Part shown: in pieces, positions 1 to 10,958 of the stretch | How positions within the stretch are numbered: position 1 is the stretch's first letter | Layout: every line of letters starts with the position of its first letter | Assembly: GCA_026214975.1 (NCBI GenBank) | Contig: CM047817.1 | Coordinates: forward strand, 94,644,867-94,708,866 | Source: Gentiana macrophylla | Lineage: Eukaryota; Streptophyta; Magnoliopsida; Gentianales; Gentianaceae | Length of the DNA: 64,000 nucleotides | Direction of reading: 5' to 3' | Made by a program: the position numbers and the translations under genes | The notes under the pieces: model-generated | The model's database searches: none | The model's input: only the letters and a program-made list of their open reading frames with translations | What the model was told of the DNA's origin: nothing

Positions 1-880
1 CGTTTCTTTTTAATATATATGTATGTGTGTATTACTCAAGATATATTTTTATCATCTATAGTACTCTAATGGTCTAGGTCACGAGTTTCTTCCTAATCGT
101 TCGATTATTAAACGAACAAAAATTTATTTTCAATCTTGATCTGTGACGATGCTGGAAACCGTCTAAGAATCAATATGGGTCAGTCTTCTTTGTGATAAAG
201 ACCCTAAACCCTAAAACCCTAATTCGTGTGCAAGAGGGGCGTGTTTTGCCGTGTATTTTAGACTGAGCTCTCAAATTATTTCTCTTGGGTTGCCTACGTA
301 TCCAATAGTTGAATTGAAATCAAGTCATTCGTAGTTTCTTAGGGTTGTTTATATAGGAGACATCTCGCTCCTATTTCTTGCTCTGCAAGTATTATGATTC
401 ATTATTATTCCCTAAGGATAAACACGTATTAATCCTTATAATTTAGAGATAATTATGGTGATATTAAATGTCAATATCACAGTTTTTATGACTGATGATT
501 CTTTCCCATTTATATCTAGCTATCCCGTACGTGGATTAACAGTCAGCGAGGCTGTCTTTGGGCATCTCGCGCTCAATTTTTCGCAGCGATCTGGCCGATC
601 TGGCGCCTTCTCTTCGCCAGACCTAATCCGACCTGCGGTGGCTGGAGATGGAACGTCTGCCGATCTCCCACTTGGGGTAAGGGACATGCCATGGGGTACG
701 TTCAATTGGCTGGCAAATAGATCACGGGTGAAAGCAAAACCACGCTGACTAGTTTCAGGCTTTTAGCTGGCAATAACTATTAACAACAAAACTACATCGA
801 TTTTTTTTTTTTAAAAATCCAGTGGGGTCACGTGACCCTCCGGGTACGTGGATCCGCCCTTGATTTGCAGTACAATTATT
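1..880. other. Intergenic repeat-derived sequence, no supported gene
   Basis: I see no convincing gene here. A short telomere-like stretch (about two and a half CCCTAAA-type units, 201-223) is too short to be an interstitial telomere array. A 97-codon open frame at 455-748 (+) has no recognisable domain, and a comparable open frame exists on the other strand across the same more GC-rich patch, so neither is called as a gene. A TATA-like TTTATATAGG lies near 349. The stretch ending in GGATCCGCCCTTG (about 854-866) resembles one end of a hAT-type element, but no partner end is visible. Confidence 0.5.
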
Positions 881-884
881 GAAA

Positions 885-1420
885 ATATTTTATCTAGTTA
901 TAACATTTTGCGATTAAGAAGAATAAACAAGAACTAAAGATCAAACACGTAGAAATAAGAATATAAAGATTTAACGTGGTTTACGACAATTTGTCGATCA
1001 GTCCATAGATAGAAAACGAAAAAATTTATTATCATCGAAATTTACGGATTTTCTAAGCATTGGGCCAAGTTACAAATGGTGTGTATTTATAGTACTCAGA
1101 CTAAAAACCTTAGCCAACTAAGCAGCCTTCAGATAAAAACTAACTCCCCACAAGAAACCAACTTCAAATATTTGAACCTCCTAGATTCAGTGATTTCATC
1201 AGATTCAGACTTGATTGAGCTGAGACCAAATGTGGTCAACATATATATTGACCACCAGACCTCAACTGAGAATATCAGGCGCGATACTCAACTGAGTATT
1301 CATACGTGTACTCACATTCAGCTCCAATCAAACAGATTGAACAGATTCAGATGCATGAGGTCAATGCACTTTTACATTTCTGTTTCAAAATATAAGCAAT
1401 TTTAGAAATTTCTAGAAAAA
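885..1420 (-). repeat. Degenerate LTR remnant, probably copia type
   Basis: Read on the minus strand, this stretch has features of a copia LTR: a TATA-like CTATAAATACA (reverse complement of the stretch near 1082-1092) and a downstream segment with the common plant copia context around TTTAACGTGGTTTAC (972-986, given here on the plus strand). No paired LTR, primer site or coding part is visible nearby, so it is called only as a remnant. An 18-bp motif (CAACTGTGGTATGAAGGT) is repeated just beyond it at about 1455 and 1486. Confidence 0.3.
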
Positions 1421-1993
1421 AGTCATTTTAGGAAAGGATTTTTTTTACAATACAACTGTGGTATGAAGGTCCACTAAAAAAAAAACAACTGTGGTATGAA
1501 GGTTGTATCACACTACAATCATTTATTTCTAATATCTCGTACATAGTAAAAATATATTATATGAAAGTGAGTAAAAATAAAACATTGTAATGTATGCTAC
1601 TAATACAACGTTCATAGAATCGTTGCACAATAAATTCTCCTGTAATGAAAAAATTTAACACACAAATTTTTAGATAGAGAAGAAATTAATGGTAAAATTA
1701 AAAAAAAAAAAAGATAATAAATACCGGTATGGTATTCTAAAGTGATTTATACTACATTTATCTCTCAAAAAGTGTCATTTTTTTTAGAACGGAGACTTTT
1801 AAAATAAACATAACTTGGCAAAAATTTACAACAAAAATCAATCAACATGCCACCAAAAAAAAATCAATCAACATAGGCGCACGACCATTTGAAAGTCATC
1901 TATTTTCTCCTAACGCTAGTTTAAACGAACCAACACGAGTTAAGCATATGACTGTTGGGGGGACTCTAAGCTAGTTGTTACAAGTTTGTTTCA

Positions 1994-2332
1994 TCAATGC
2001 CAAGCACAACTCACACCCTCTCTAAAAATATATTTCCATTCCAAGCCGTCCTCGGTATCCATAAGATTTTGAGAAAGGTTGAAGTCCATCCAACTATCGA
2101 TTCTTGAGAATCTGTAGAAACGCGCATGCCACCATGAATGAAGTAAACGCTTCCATATATTTCTTATCCAATCACAATCGCGAAGAACATGGAGATTAGA
2201 TTCCAACTCGACATCACAAGTGTTGTACTTGGCATTAATCTCTATAAATCTCCCATGAATAGAAGCATTGGTTTTTAGAATCTCGTGCCTAGCTTCCCAC
2301 AACATGAGATTAAGATGTTGTGGCCCCAACAT
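1994..2332 (-). pseudogene. 3'-terminal fragment of an L1-type LINE (zf-RVT region)
   Basis: The minus-strand reading contains a zinc-binding half-site followed by a spacing typical of the zf-RVT domain that follows reverse transcriptase in plant LINEs: Cys-Asp-Val-Glu-Leu-Glu-Ser-Asn-Leu-His-Val-Leu-Arg-Asp-Cys, then Trp-Ile-Arg-Asn-Ile-Trp and a WWHARFYRF-like tract. Only about 110 residues survive, with no reverse transcriptase upstream and no RNase H downstream. It is a dead fragment unrelated in position to the longer LINE at 31.7-34.5 kb. The family assignment rests on motif order only. Confidence 0.55.
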
Positions 2333-2419
2333 ACTCTAGATTCTCTACTTAAAGCGTGTTTGACATGTCCTGCCGGCAGCTTGGGGAACATCATCTATAT
2401 GCTTGAACCGTGAATGCCC

Positions 2420-2530
2420 CTGTAATATCCCGAACTTTAGGAAAGGGCAGACGTGTCAATTTATAAAATTCGGAATATTATATTTATTTCTTTTAAGGTT
2501 TAAAGTGTATTATATGTATGTATATTAGAA

Positions 2531-2605
<75 letters not shown>

Positions 2606-3598
2606 TGGGAATTAAGTTGCAATTAATGGAAATAAAGGAGTTTTGGGACTTGATTGTAATTAAAGGGAGTTAGTGGAAATTAAGGTTAAAGGAAGGTTTT
2701 ATTAGGGGAATTAACTTCCCATTAAGTCAGAAGTTTCCAGGGAGTTGTCAGAATTCAAAACATTCTAACTTTCACGTTGAAAGCAAAGGAAGGAAAGAAA
2801 AAGAGAAAAGAGACTTCTCCAAATTTCTCAGTGAGTTCTTGATCGTTTGAAGATTCAGAATCCGCAGGGAATGGGCTACGTGGTGATACTAATAGTTCAG
2901 AGTTTTGAGAAGGTAAGCCCTAATCTTGATTTCTTCAAGAGTCAATCATGTTTCAAAGCATCGTTCGGTTTGATTTGTAGTTCTTTTGGTTTAGAGGCTT
3001 GTGATCATCAATTAATCTAAGTTTAATTGTGATCAAATAGGTTTTGGTTCAAGTTTGTGGAAGTGCTGAAGCTTTCTTTCAAGTTGTGTTTTGGGAATTG
3101 CTTTGATCAAGTAATAGGCTTTTCCTAAAGTTTAATTAAGGTTTTATGATGTTAAGGTTGAGTATTTGTGTTGAATTCTTGGTTAGAAATCATGTTCTAA
3201 GTTGTAGTTAAAGTGTTGGATGTTGTGGTATGTGAAACCTGTGTTTTTCTGTGTTTATTGATGATAAACTTGTATGGAATCGAATAGAGATCGTTTAGAT
3301 GCATAAAACTGAGTTTTTGGGAGTTTCTACGCTTGGTGCGGGCACACCAGATCCAATATGGGCGCCCCAAGGAGTCAGAATATCCATTTTTACATTCAGA
3401 GGCCTGGTGCAGCGCACTGTAACCAGCTGAGCACACCGAGGCCGATCTTGGGCGCGACCGTGCAAAGAGAATGCCCTCTGTTTGGCGATTGCAAGCGCGA
3501 TCAACTCCCGGCAAAGCCGATCGACTGCTTTTGATGTTTAGCTTCCTTTTAAGCCTTGAATATAGTCTTGGATGTTAATCTTAAAGAAACTTGATCGG
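2420..3598 (+). repeat. Truncated gypsy-type LTR
   Basis: The stretch opens with TGTAATATCCCGAACTT, a close variant of the TGTAACGCCCCGAC start shared by many plant Ty3/gypsy LTRs, and then follows the same layout as the probable solo LTR at 36.2-38.2 kb (AT-rich leader, 'GGTTTTGGTT..AAG' tract, late GC-rich patch). It ends abruptly near 3598, where sequence of a different, oppositely oriented repeat begins, so no matching terminus or target duplication is visible. No coding content is supported. Confidence 0.4.
2539..2603. repeat. (AT)n microsatellite
   Basis: About 32 uninterrupted AT dinucleotides lie inside the truncated LTR just upstream. Confidence 0.95.
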
Positions 3599-3599
3599 C

Positions 3600-4860
3600 C
3601 TCACTAGGTTTCCAATCTAACCGGCAGAGTACCGCGGGTCGACTGTAGTCTAGATCGGTGAGCAAGGTCGTATCCACAGAGAGAAATATAGTTGAATACC
3701 AAAGCGGGCCAAACAATTAGTCTAGGTGTATCCATTAATCAAGAAGAAAGTGTGAACCAACTACGAAACAACTAATGAAAAGCGAACTAAAAATGCGATT
3801 AACTAAAACTACAATGACTTGAACGAAGGGGAAATGATATGAAATGAGGTGGCTCGGGTGATGTTCCAACGAACTAGCTATGAACCCTCGTAACTACTCG
3901 GAATCAAGCTTCACTAACGAATTCTCAACACACTCAAGGTGCAATTCACTATGTTAACGTGAATCAATCTCTCGCACCAACGAACTATAACCAAACATCT
4001 ATCTATCGGCTAGGACTAGATTGAAGAATGGCTATGCATTAAAGCGCTACGAATCGCCCAATCTAAGATTAGGTAACACACACTCTAGAAATCAATTCTA
4101 TCTCTAGATGATTTTACTAAGTGCTCATGATGACTAGTGTCTATGCCAATTCTTACAATTACGCCTCGAATTAACACTTAAATGATGCAATTAGTCATTA
4201 ATTAATCACACCCATGAAGATCAATCACCATGACATGAACAAATCAAGAACATACAAGACAATTCAACTTGAATCCAAGCAATTACAAGATTTCTAGCTC
4301 ATTTTCACATCACCCAAGCCACAATTAATTTAGCTACTCATGATTAATGCAATAGACAAGCAATTTATACTAAGTAAAGCCATGAAAGCAGAAAATCACA
4401 CAAAAAAGAGAAGAGATACCTCAATTCAAAGATGAGAACATGAAATTAGTCCATTTCCCATGAAGATTCAACCAAAGATTGATGTATCCACCATAGATGA
4501 ACAAAGCCCATGCTCCAATTACAAGACATTGCAGGAAATTATAGCTAATAATGAGTATTTTTGGGTTTATGCATAAGAAACTCAAAGGAAGAAAAATCCA
4601 AGAAAATGGAAGAAGATTACATAAATTGATTTGGATTTCATCTTCTTTTGTTGCTAAATTTACCCTAGAACTAAGAAATTTAAGGTGAGAAGATGGTGCT
4701 TTCGCCCTCAACATAATTGAGTTCAACACGCCCAACACCCCCAAATGTGTGGACAATCTTCCCAACACCCCCAAATGTGGGCAATCTCTCCCAACGCTTT
4801 CACAATATAATTGAGTTCAACACGCCCCCTCAAATGTGGGCAATCTTTCCGAACACATGC
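3600..4860 (-). repeat. LTR-like repeat in reverse orientation
   Basis: Read on the minus strand, the low-coordinate end contains the 'CTCTGTGGATACGACCTTGC' type motif that marks the 3' part of many plant gypsy LTRs; a related 'CTCTGTGAGATCGA' motif occurs in the LTRs at 50.2-51.6 and 57.3-58.7 kb. Two near-identical stretches with CAACACCCCCAAATGTG lie at about 4735-4780. I cannot place exact termini and see no coding sequence. Confidence 0.35.
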
Positions 4861-4867
4861 ATAATAT

Positions 4868-5252
4868 ATAGGGGGAATGAGGGGGAATGACAGAAATATT
4901 TCATCAATTGAGTAGAAGGACAGTCTTTTGAAACTTTTGCATAAAGGACAAAACTATATATTCACTGTCGAAATTCACTTGTGTTCGAAATTCACTGTTT
5001 AAATTCACTGTCGAAATTCACTAATTTTCAAAATTCATTGTCGAAATTCACTGATTTTCGGGATTCACTGTCGAAATTTACTGATTTCGGGATTCACTGG
5101 GGAGATTCACTGATTTTCGGGATTCACTGTTTGTCCTTCTCGCAATAAAAATTATGCAGTTGTCCTTCTCCCTATAAAAAAATATGTAGTTGTCCTGTTA
5201 GTTAAAAATATTCCAGATTGTGTCGTTATCCCTAATTTCCCATAATATAAAT
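4868..5252. repeat. Foldback/MITE-like repeat with TTCACTG minisatellite core
   Basis: The ends are loosely complementary: the left begins GGGGGAATGACAGAAATATTT, and the right, reverse-complemented, begins GGGATAACGACACAATCTGG. The core (about 4965-5130) is an imperfect tandem array of a roughly 30-bp unit built around AAATTCACTGTCG and TTTTCGGGATTCACTG. Relatives of the flanks and core occur at 35.78-36.13 kb and around 38.29-38.40 kb. This indicates a dispersed non-autonomous family; superfamily unknown. Confidence 0.5.
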
Positions 5253-5284
5253 TGCGAAAATAATATTCATACTAGTGTTGGATC

Positions 5285-5480
5285 TCATAACCTCTGGCTC
5301 TGATACCATGTTAAATATTGACACACAAAAGTATTTTCCAAGAGTATTTTTTGTCTCATTCATCACCACATCACCGTATATATACACCATAGTCTGAAGC
5401 CCTACAACCAATCAAAATACCATATCCGCCTTTTACTTAATAAATTTACATAAATAATAGTAATGTTCCGTAATAGTGGT
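5285..5480 (-). repeat. Copia-type primer site and LTR edge remnant
   Basis: TGGCTCTGATACCA on the plus strand (about 5296-5309) is the reverse complement of TGGTATCAGAGCCA, the primer-binding site for initiator Met-tRNA used by plant copia elements. It is followed directly by TGTTAAATATTGACAC, a plausible LTR boundary. So a minus-strand LTR would lie to the right. The rest of that element is not recognisable before the gypsy element starts at 5666. Confidence 0.4.
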
Positions 5481-5665
5481 CCTAAACTGATAAGAATTGT
5501 TGTCATTAAATTGGTCTCTAATTCTAAAAAAAAACTAGCTACCAATGAATTTCTTTGAAATTAATGATAAGGTGGTCTAATACTTACACCTGAACCACAC
5601 TAAAATTAGTTAGAATTCAAAATGCTTGCTTGAAAGCTGATACATACAAATGATATCGCCACCTG

Positions 5666-6247
5666 TGGATCCCGGAAATAGCCTATCTGACCCACCGGAC
5701 CAGATAAAGGCCCGCAAACCCGGTGTTGCGATCTTTACTGACCATGTGTCGAGGTCGCCGATTGTCAAACCCCGCCCGAATACTCTTCGGATCGGGGGCC
5801 GACCATGCGCCTCCTCGGACAAAGGTCCTTGAGAGGCCGCACAAGACTTGATGAGAAGCAGCAAGGAGCAATAGCAAGGCAGGACAACAACGCCGGCGAC
5901 CTATGCGATCCTAAGAGGTCGCCCCCGATATATTCTATCCACTTGCAGTCCAGATATTTAAAGTTTACTTAGCTACTAAGTAAACTTAGTGACTATGCTG
6001 TCATATAACACCTGTCCTTACTTAGCTCCTAAGCTTCCTCCTCCTGTAAAAGGAATGCTTGTGTAACCTGAGAAAGATATATACATTCTAATAGAAAGCA
6101 GGCGAAAGCTCTGCAAAAACTCCCTCTTATATTCCTCCCATCGCCGTCGTACCTCACCGGCTATTATCCATACAACAACCTACATAAAAGCCAGATATCC
6201 ATCAATCGTACACCGCTGAACCTCTGATGATGCTTTCAACCTCATCA
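5666..6247 (+). repeat. 5' LTR of element A
   Basis: It begins TGGATCCCGG and ends CCTCATCA, matching the downstream copy over its full length with scattered substitutions and small indels. A TATA-like GATATATACATTC lies near 6076, after the tract CCTGTAAAAGGAATGC. The first 180 bp differ clearly from the 3' LTR while the last 250 bp are nearly identical. Confidence 0.9.
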
Positions 6248-6249
6248 GT

Positions 6250-6266
6250 TGGCTCCGTTACCGGGA
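6250..6266 (+). promoter_or_regulatory. Primer-binding site of element A (tRNA-Asp-like)
   Basis: TGGCTCCGTTACCGGGA starts two bases after the LTR end. It matches the TGGCGCCGTTGCCGGGG complement of the plant tRNA-Asp 3' end at all but three positions, as in Athila/Tat elements. Confidence 0.65.
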
Positions 6267-6653
6267 AAACGCGATAGCACGTTCGCAGTTTCAGGCGTAA
6301 AAATCGTCCAAAGGTGCTTGCATACAGCAGATCGGAGGAGTCTCACCTCCATCGGTCCAAAAGGTCTGGCTGTATCTTCTCGTCTGCGTTCACCTCGAAA
6401 GAAAAAGGTAATCCCATCACAAAAACCCCCAAACCGCCTCAGTCTTCTTCCCACAGTGAAGAATACTGTAAAAAAGTGACCTTTTTACCTCAATAGCATA
6501 TATGCCGACTTACCAGAAAAACCCTCCCCAATATAAAGAGCACTGCTGAAAAAGAGCCATACACTTTTCTGGGCTCATTCGCTATCCAAAAGATCTGAGA
6601 ACCACACGAAAACAAAAAAGAACTCCAAGCCAAATCAGTTCGCTAACTCAGCA

Positions 6654-8380
6654 ATGGCAGGAAGTACAGGACAGCTAATACCCCAAACCCCTGCGAGAGG
6701 GGGAACGCAGTATCAAGTTCGTGGGGAGGTTGTGGGAGAGACCCTTGACAATCTTCCCGCTAAGGGCGAAGGGTCGCAGAGAGGGGCCCTAGCCCCTAGC
6801 GACGCACGGAATGTCATCAATCAAAAAACCAAATCAAAGGAGGCTATCGCTGCTTTGGATGGGGCTCGCAAGGAGCCGGCCAGGTCGAAGCAAAGCCGAA
6901 GGTCGACCCCAGAAATGGGGCCAGGTTTCCAAGAGGATCCTGAGATCGCGGAAATTAAGGAATATGTGAGGTATGCCGAAACAATGTACCTCACCAACTC
7001 TCGCCTGGTGGCAAAAGGTCAAGCCCCAATGATGATCCGACCCCTAAATCCTCCCAAAAATGAAATCTCCCTTGCGGCCTTAAACAAAGGTCGTCAGATT
7101 CAGATTCAAGGGAACGAGGTCGAGGAAAGTGTTCACTCATCGGGTCGTAAAGGACAGAGGAAAGAAATCGCACAAATCTCAGTCCCGCCTGGTCACGATA
7201 ATCAGAAAGGAAAGACAGTAGAAAGGGGATCAACATTTAAAAAATTAGGTAAGAAGGACAAGGCTCCGGCCTTAAGTCGTCTCAACCTTCTCGGAGGAGA
7301 GTTACCCCCTAGACAAGAGGATAGAAACGCGTAGGACGCTCGCATAATTATACGGGAAAAAAGAACCCGTCAAGAGGGATCGCAAGATCATGCGGAATCA
7401 GAACAAAGGTTGGAGCGAGCTGACGAACTAACCCTGTCGCGACCCATGTTCGGCCCTTTCTTGGCTGAACAAATAGAGATAATGAAGAAAGAGCTCGCAG
7501 ACCTGAAAAGATCGAGGTCTGCTGAGAAAGCTGCCCCGATCTCGGGAATCGATGTGCTCGCCAAAAGAATCACCGAAACATTGCCCACTAGCATGGAAAA
7601 GGTTAGCTACCCCAGTTATAATTATTACAATGGGAACTCTTGTCCGAACGACTGGCTCACCGCCTTCCAAGGCCGCATTACCTTAGCAACTCAAAATATG
7701 TCCGCCTGGTGCATCGCCTTAGTCGATAGCATGCAGGAGATGTAGCTCGCTCTCTGGTTCGCGGGCTCCCTCGTGGATTAGTTCAGAGCTGGGAAGATCT
7801 ATCTGAAAAGTTCGTCAAGGAATTTGAGTCGGCGAGTAGGCCGAAGAAGATCATTGAATATCTGTACGAGATGCGCATGGGAGGACATGAGTCCGGAAAA
7901 GAATATTACTAGCGGTTCATCAGAGTGTATGATCAGACTAGAAACATCCCCGACGATGCGGTCATAACGTGTTTCCTCACCGGGATCGCCAAAGGTCCGA
8001 TGAAGACAGAATTTAACCTACGACCAAATGTTAGAAAGGTACAGAATGATGGGACTAAGCGAAGCACCTCCCTCTGGGAAAGCAAAACCTAAGCCGGATC
8101 AGCATTCTCAGAAAGAAGACCGTGGGGACGATCGCAAGAAAGAAAGGGGCAGGGACGCGAATCATGATCGTGAGCCAAAGCGACCGTATAAATTCAGCGA
8201 GGATAACTTCACACCGCTCAACGCGAAAGCTTCCCAGATACTGTTTGAGATCCGCGAACACTTTGATAAACCCAAAGCTATGAGGCGATCGGCGATCGTG
8301 ATAAATCGTCTTCTTGTGACTATCATAAGGATCACGGTCATATTACTGATGAATGCTTCACCCTGAGGAGGGAAATATAG
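6654..8380 (+). pseudogene. gag of element A, broken
   Basis: The first open stretch (ATG at 6654 to a stop at 7332) is lysine/arginine-rich and glutamine-rich. The frame resumes after that stop at 7335-7745, including an amphipathic segment with SRPMFGPFLAEQIEIMKKEL. The Retrotrans_gag core lies across 7600-8060 but is spread over several frames: a DWLTAFQGR-like tract, then a stop at 7743, then fragments equivalent to WFAG and EDLSEKF. A basic tail of Lys/Asp/Arg repeats follows at 8028-8366. No intact zinc knuckle is seen. Gag would form the particle core, but this copy cannot make a full protein. Confidence 0.75.
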
Positions 8381-8626
8381 AGGTTAATCCATGAAGGACC
8401 AGCGACTAAGTATAAGCGCGAGGGAAACACCCACAACTAGGGGCGCAAACCCTGTGTTTATCAAAATGAGATTCAAGTTATCCACGGAAACATCCCCAGC
8501 AACAGTCAACTGAAATCACAGATCCACCAGATCAACACGCGCGGTTTTGAAAAACAGATAGTGTTAGGGAAAAACGAGAAAAGGAATCATGTTTACTAAA
8601 ACGAGCTAACCACAGTCGACGGTCCT

Positions 8627-9073
8627 ATGAAAATACCCCTCATCCTAAAAGTCGGGGTAAACGACAAGCATGGCGTCAACAGAGTGATGGTCGACACCGG
8701 GGCTGGCCGCGATGTCATTTATTTCGACTGTTTAAAACAGATTGGATTCGGAGAGGCCAAATTAAAACCCTACCTCGGAGTGCTTGAGGGCTTTACCAAC
8801 GATACAGTGCGGGTCAAAGGCACAATCGACCTCAATATCACTTTGGGCGACTATGAGCCCTGCCGGACTGAGGTAGTCACTTTCTTAGTCATCGACCTCC
8901 CCTCATACTATAACATGATTTTGTGGATTCTGGCCATGAGAAAGTTTCAAATGGTGGCATCTATTCCACACCAAAGGGTCAAGTTCCAGGTAGGGGATGA
9001 GATTGGGGTCGCCACTAGCCGACCCGGATTTTTTCTCGAATATATGACCAAGAACAGGGCCGATTCCAAATGA
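8627..9073 (+). CDS. Aspartic protease segment of element A pol
   Basis: An open frame of 148 codons carries the retropepsin catalytic motif V-D-T-G-A-G (residues 22-27), followed by the expected hydrophobic strands and a late LGDY turn. It would process the Gag-Pol polyprotein. The ATG used here is only the first Met in the open stretch; in an active element this is an internal part of a polyprotein. It ends with a stop at 9071, and the reverse transcriptase frame reopens 6 bases later, so protease and RT are no longer joined. Confidence 0.75.
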   Translation: MKIPLILKVGVNDKHGVNRVMVDTGAGRDVIYFDCLKQIGFGEAKLKPYLGVLEGFTNDTVRVKGTIDLNITLGDYEPCRTEVVTFLVIDLPSYYNMILWILAMRKFQMVASIPHQRVKFQVGDEIGVATSRPGFFLEYMTKNRADSK

Positions 9074-9079
9074 CCCAGA

Positions 9080-9640
9080 GTGGAAGGATTCAATATGGCT
9101 ACAAACCAGATCGCCACGGTAAAAGAAGTCCCGGACGGGACCGTGGAGGTCGAAACACTGCAAGTCCGAGATCAACCCGACTTCACGGCTGAAGACGAGC
9201 TGGTCGAGGTCATCATAAATAACGGGTACTCCGATCAAAAGGTAAAGATAGGGTCGCGAACAACCGAGAAAGAAAGGGAGGGTGTGGTCGAGCTTTTGAA
9301 AGAAAACATGGATGCCTTCGCCTGGGAGGTAACCGACATGAGAGGTGTGGAGCCTGAGGTCGCATTACACTACCTAAGCGTCGACCTCAACTTCAGGCCG
9401 ATCCAACAAAGAGTGCGCCAATTCTCCACAGAAAAAGAAGTCGCGATAAAAGGTGAAGTCGAAAAACTTTTAGCAGCGGGCATAATCAAAGAACTTCAGT
9501 ACCCCACTTGGTTAGCAAACGTTGTGATGGTAAAAAAACACAACGGCAAGTGGAGGATGTGCGTCGACTTCACTGATTTGAACAAAGCTTGTCCCAAAGA
9601 TCCTTATGCACTTCCAAGAATCGATAAAATGGTAGATAGG
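9080..9640 (+). pseudogene. Reverse transcriptase N-terminal half of element A, cut by element B
   Basis: This frame holds the connection region and RT motifs 1-2: LLAAGIIKELQYPTWLANVV, WRMCVDFTDLNKACPKD, and YALPRIDKMVDR at its end. The coding sequence is interrupted exactly at 9640 by the LTR of element B and picks up again at 16557, after the duplicated target ATAGG. The wording (TDLNKACPKD, LPRIDKMVD) is typical of the Tat/Athila branch rather than of chromoviruses. Confidence 0.85.
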
Positions 9641-10333
9641 TGATGCACTCCAAGACGATCAGCCACGCATTCACAATCCCAAGGATCCTATTATTGTTCG
9701 AGATGGACCTATTACACGTTTTCAAGAGAAGAAGGCTCGAGAAGCTTATGCAAAGCTGGTCCAAGACGTTGAGGCCTCGAGGATTGATGATCCAACTACT
9801 CAAAGTCTACTCATTGCGGATTGGGCTTAATGTGCAAAAGGCCCAAGTATGGGGCGTTTTATGCATCGTGTTTGCTGAATATTTTTATGGACTTTTAATT
9901 ATGCTATTTTTAATTAGGCTTCTTTTTATTTAATTAGGAAGTAATATTCAGGCCCAACTGATAAAGTGGCGCCTCCTTTCTTTAGGAATTAGGTTTCGAT
10001 TTTGCTATTTATAGTTGTCAGACTTGAACATATTATGCAGATTATTTTGGAGATTAAACCTTAGTTTTTAAATCGAGAAACTTTTCAGAGATTAGAGTTT
10101 CTTTCAATTATTCTGAGATAGAATAGTTGGGTGGTTTTCCTGAGATAGGATTATCATGAGGCAATAATCAGAGATTGATTATTGTTGTTACTTTCGTTTT
10201 ATTTCCAAATAGTCCACGTTTTATACAATCGGATCGAAAAACCCTAGCTCGAATTCATATAAGCTTTAGTCAATTCTTTGAATCAATAAAAGTCGAAGCT
10301 TTGATCTAGATCCTACAATCGCTTTTGCTATCA
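9641..10333 (+). repeat. 5' LTR of element B
   Basis: It begins TGATGCACTCC and ends TTTGCTATCA. The first 190 bp are also the tail of a reading frame in the 3' copy. A TATA-like GCTATTTATAG lies near 10003-10013. Confidence 0.93.
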
Positions 10334-10335
10334 AG

Positions 10336-10347
10336 TGGTATCGAGAT
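10336..10347 (+). promoter_or_regulatory. Primer-binding site of element B (initiator Met-tRNA type)
   Basis: TGGTATCGAGAT follows the LTR after two bases, close to the canonical TGGTATCAGAGC. Confidence 0.8.
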
Positions 10348-10958
10348 TAAGGATTAAAGCTTGAACGTCTGGCCGCTACTCTCGATTTTCTTTGCGCTTC
10401 TTTTAGTAACCCTAGACGTTCTTGCAATCCAAGAACCCTAATTTGTTCTAGGGACGATTGTTTGGAAATTTGTCGCCGCGTTACACGCCTCTCACATTGT
10501 GTTTGATTCTTCATCGCATCCGGACGTAATTATTCCTGCTATTTGCTGCATATTATCGCATCCGAATTCAAGTTTTTTTTGGACTAGTTCGATTTCAATT
10601 AATCAATATTTCTGTTCAGCATTTACTTCTTGATTTGCCGTAAAGTCTTTAATTTATTGTAAGGCCGACTCTTTTACAAAAAAAAAAAAAAACAACAAAA
10701 AGAAAAAGAAAAAAGGAGAGCAGAACGAAGCACAAAATTACGGGATTCAATCAATACTGGTATCTTCCTCGTTCTTGATCGACACTCCAAAACCCGAATC
10801 AAGAACCTCAAGAATTATCAAGAATTTAAGGAAACCGGATTCTTGATTTTCGATCGAAAGAGTAGTACTCCGATCAATCTTGACGAAGCACTTCCAGAAA
10901 ATTTGATTGTCTCTACACACACCACACAAGCTTCACGTTCTGTTTTCAAAAAAAAAAA

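Noticed and set aside
201..223. Telomere-like CCCTAAA stretch
   Set aside because: Only about two and a half imperfect units; the words occur by chance in leader sequences.
455..748. 97-codon plus-strand open frame
   Set aside because: No domain, and the opposite strand is equally open across the GC-rich part.
4421..4774. 117-codon minus-strand open frame with hydrophobic stretches
   Set aside because: It lies in an LTR-like repeat and has low-complexity hydrophobic composition; no recognisable family.
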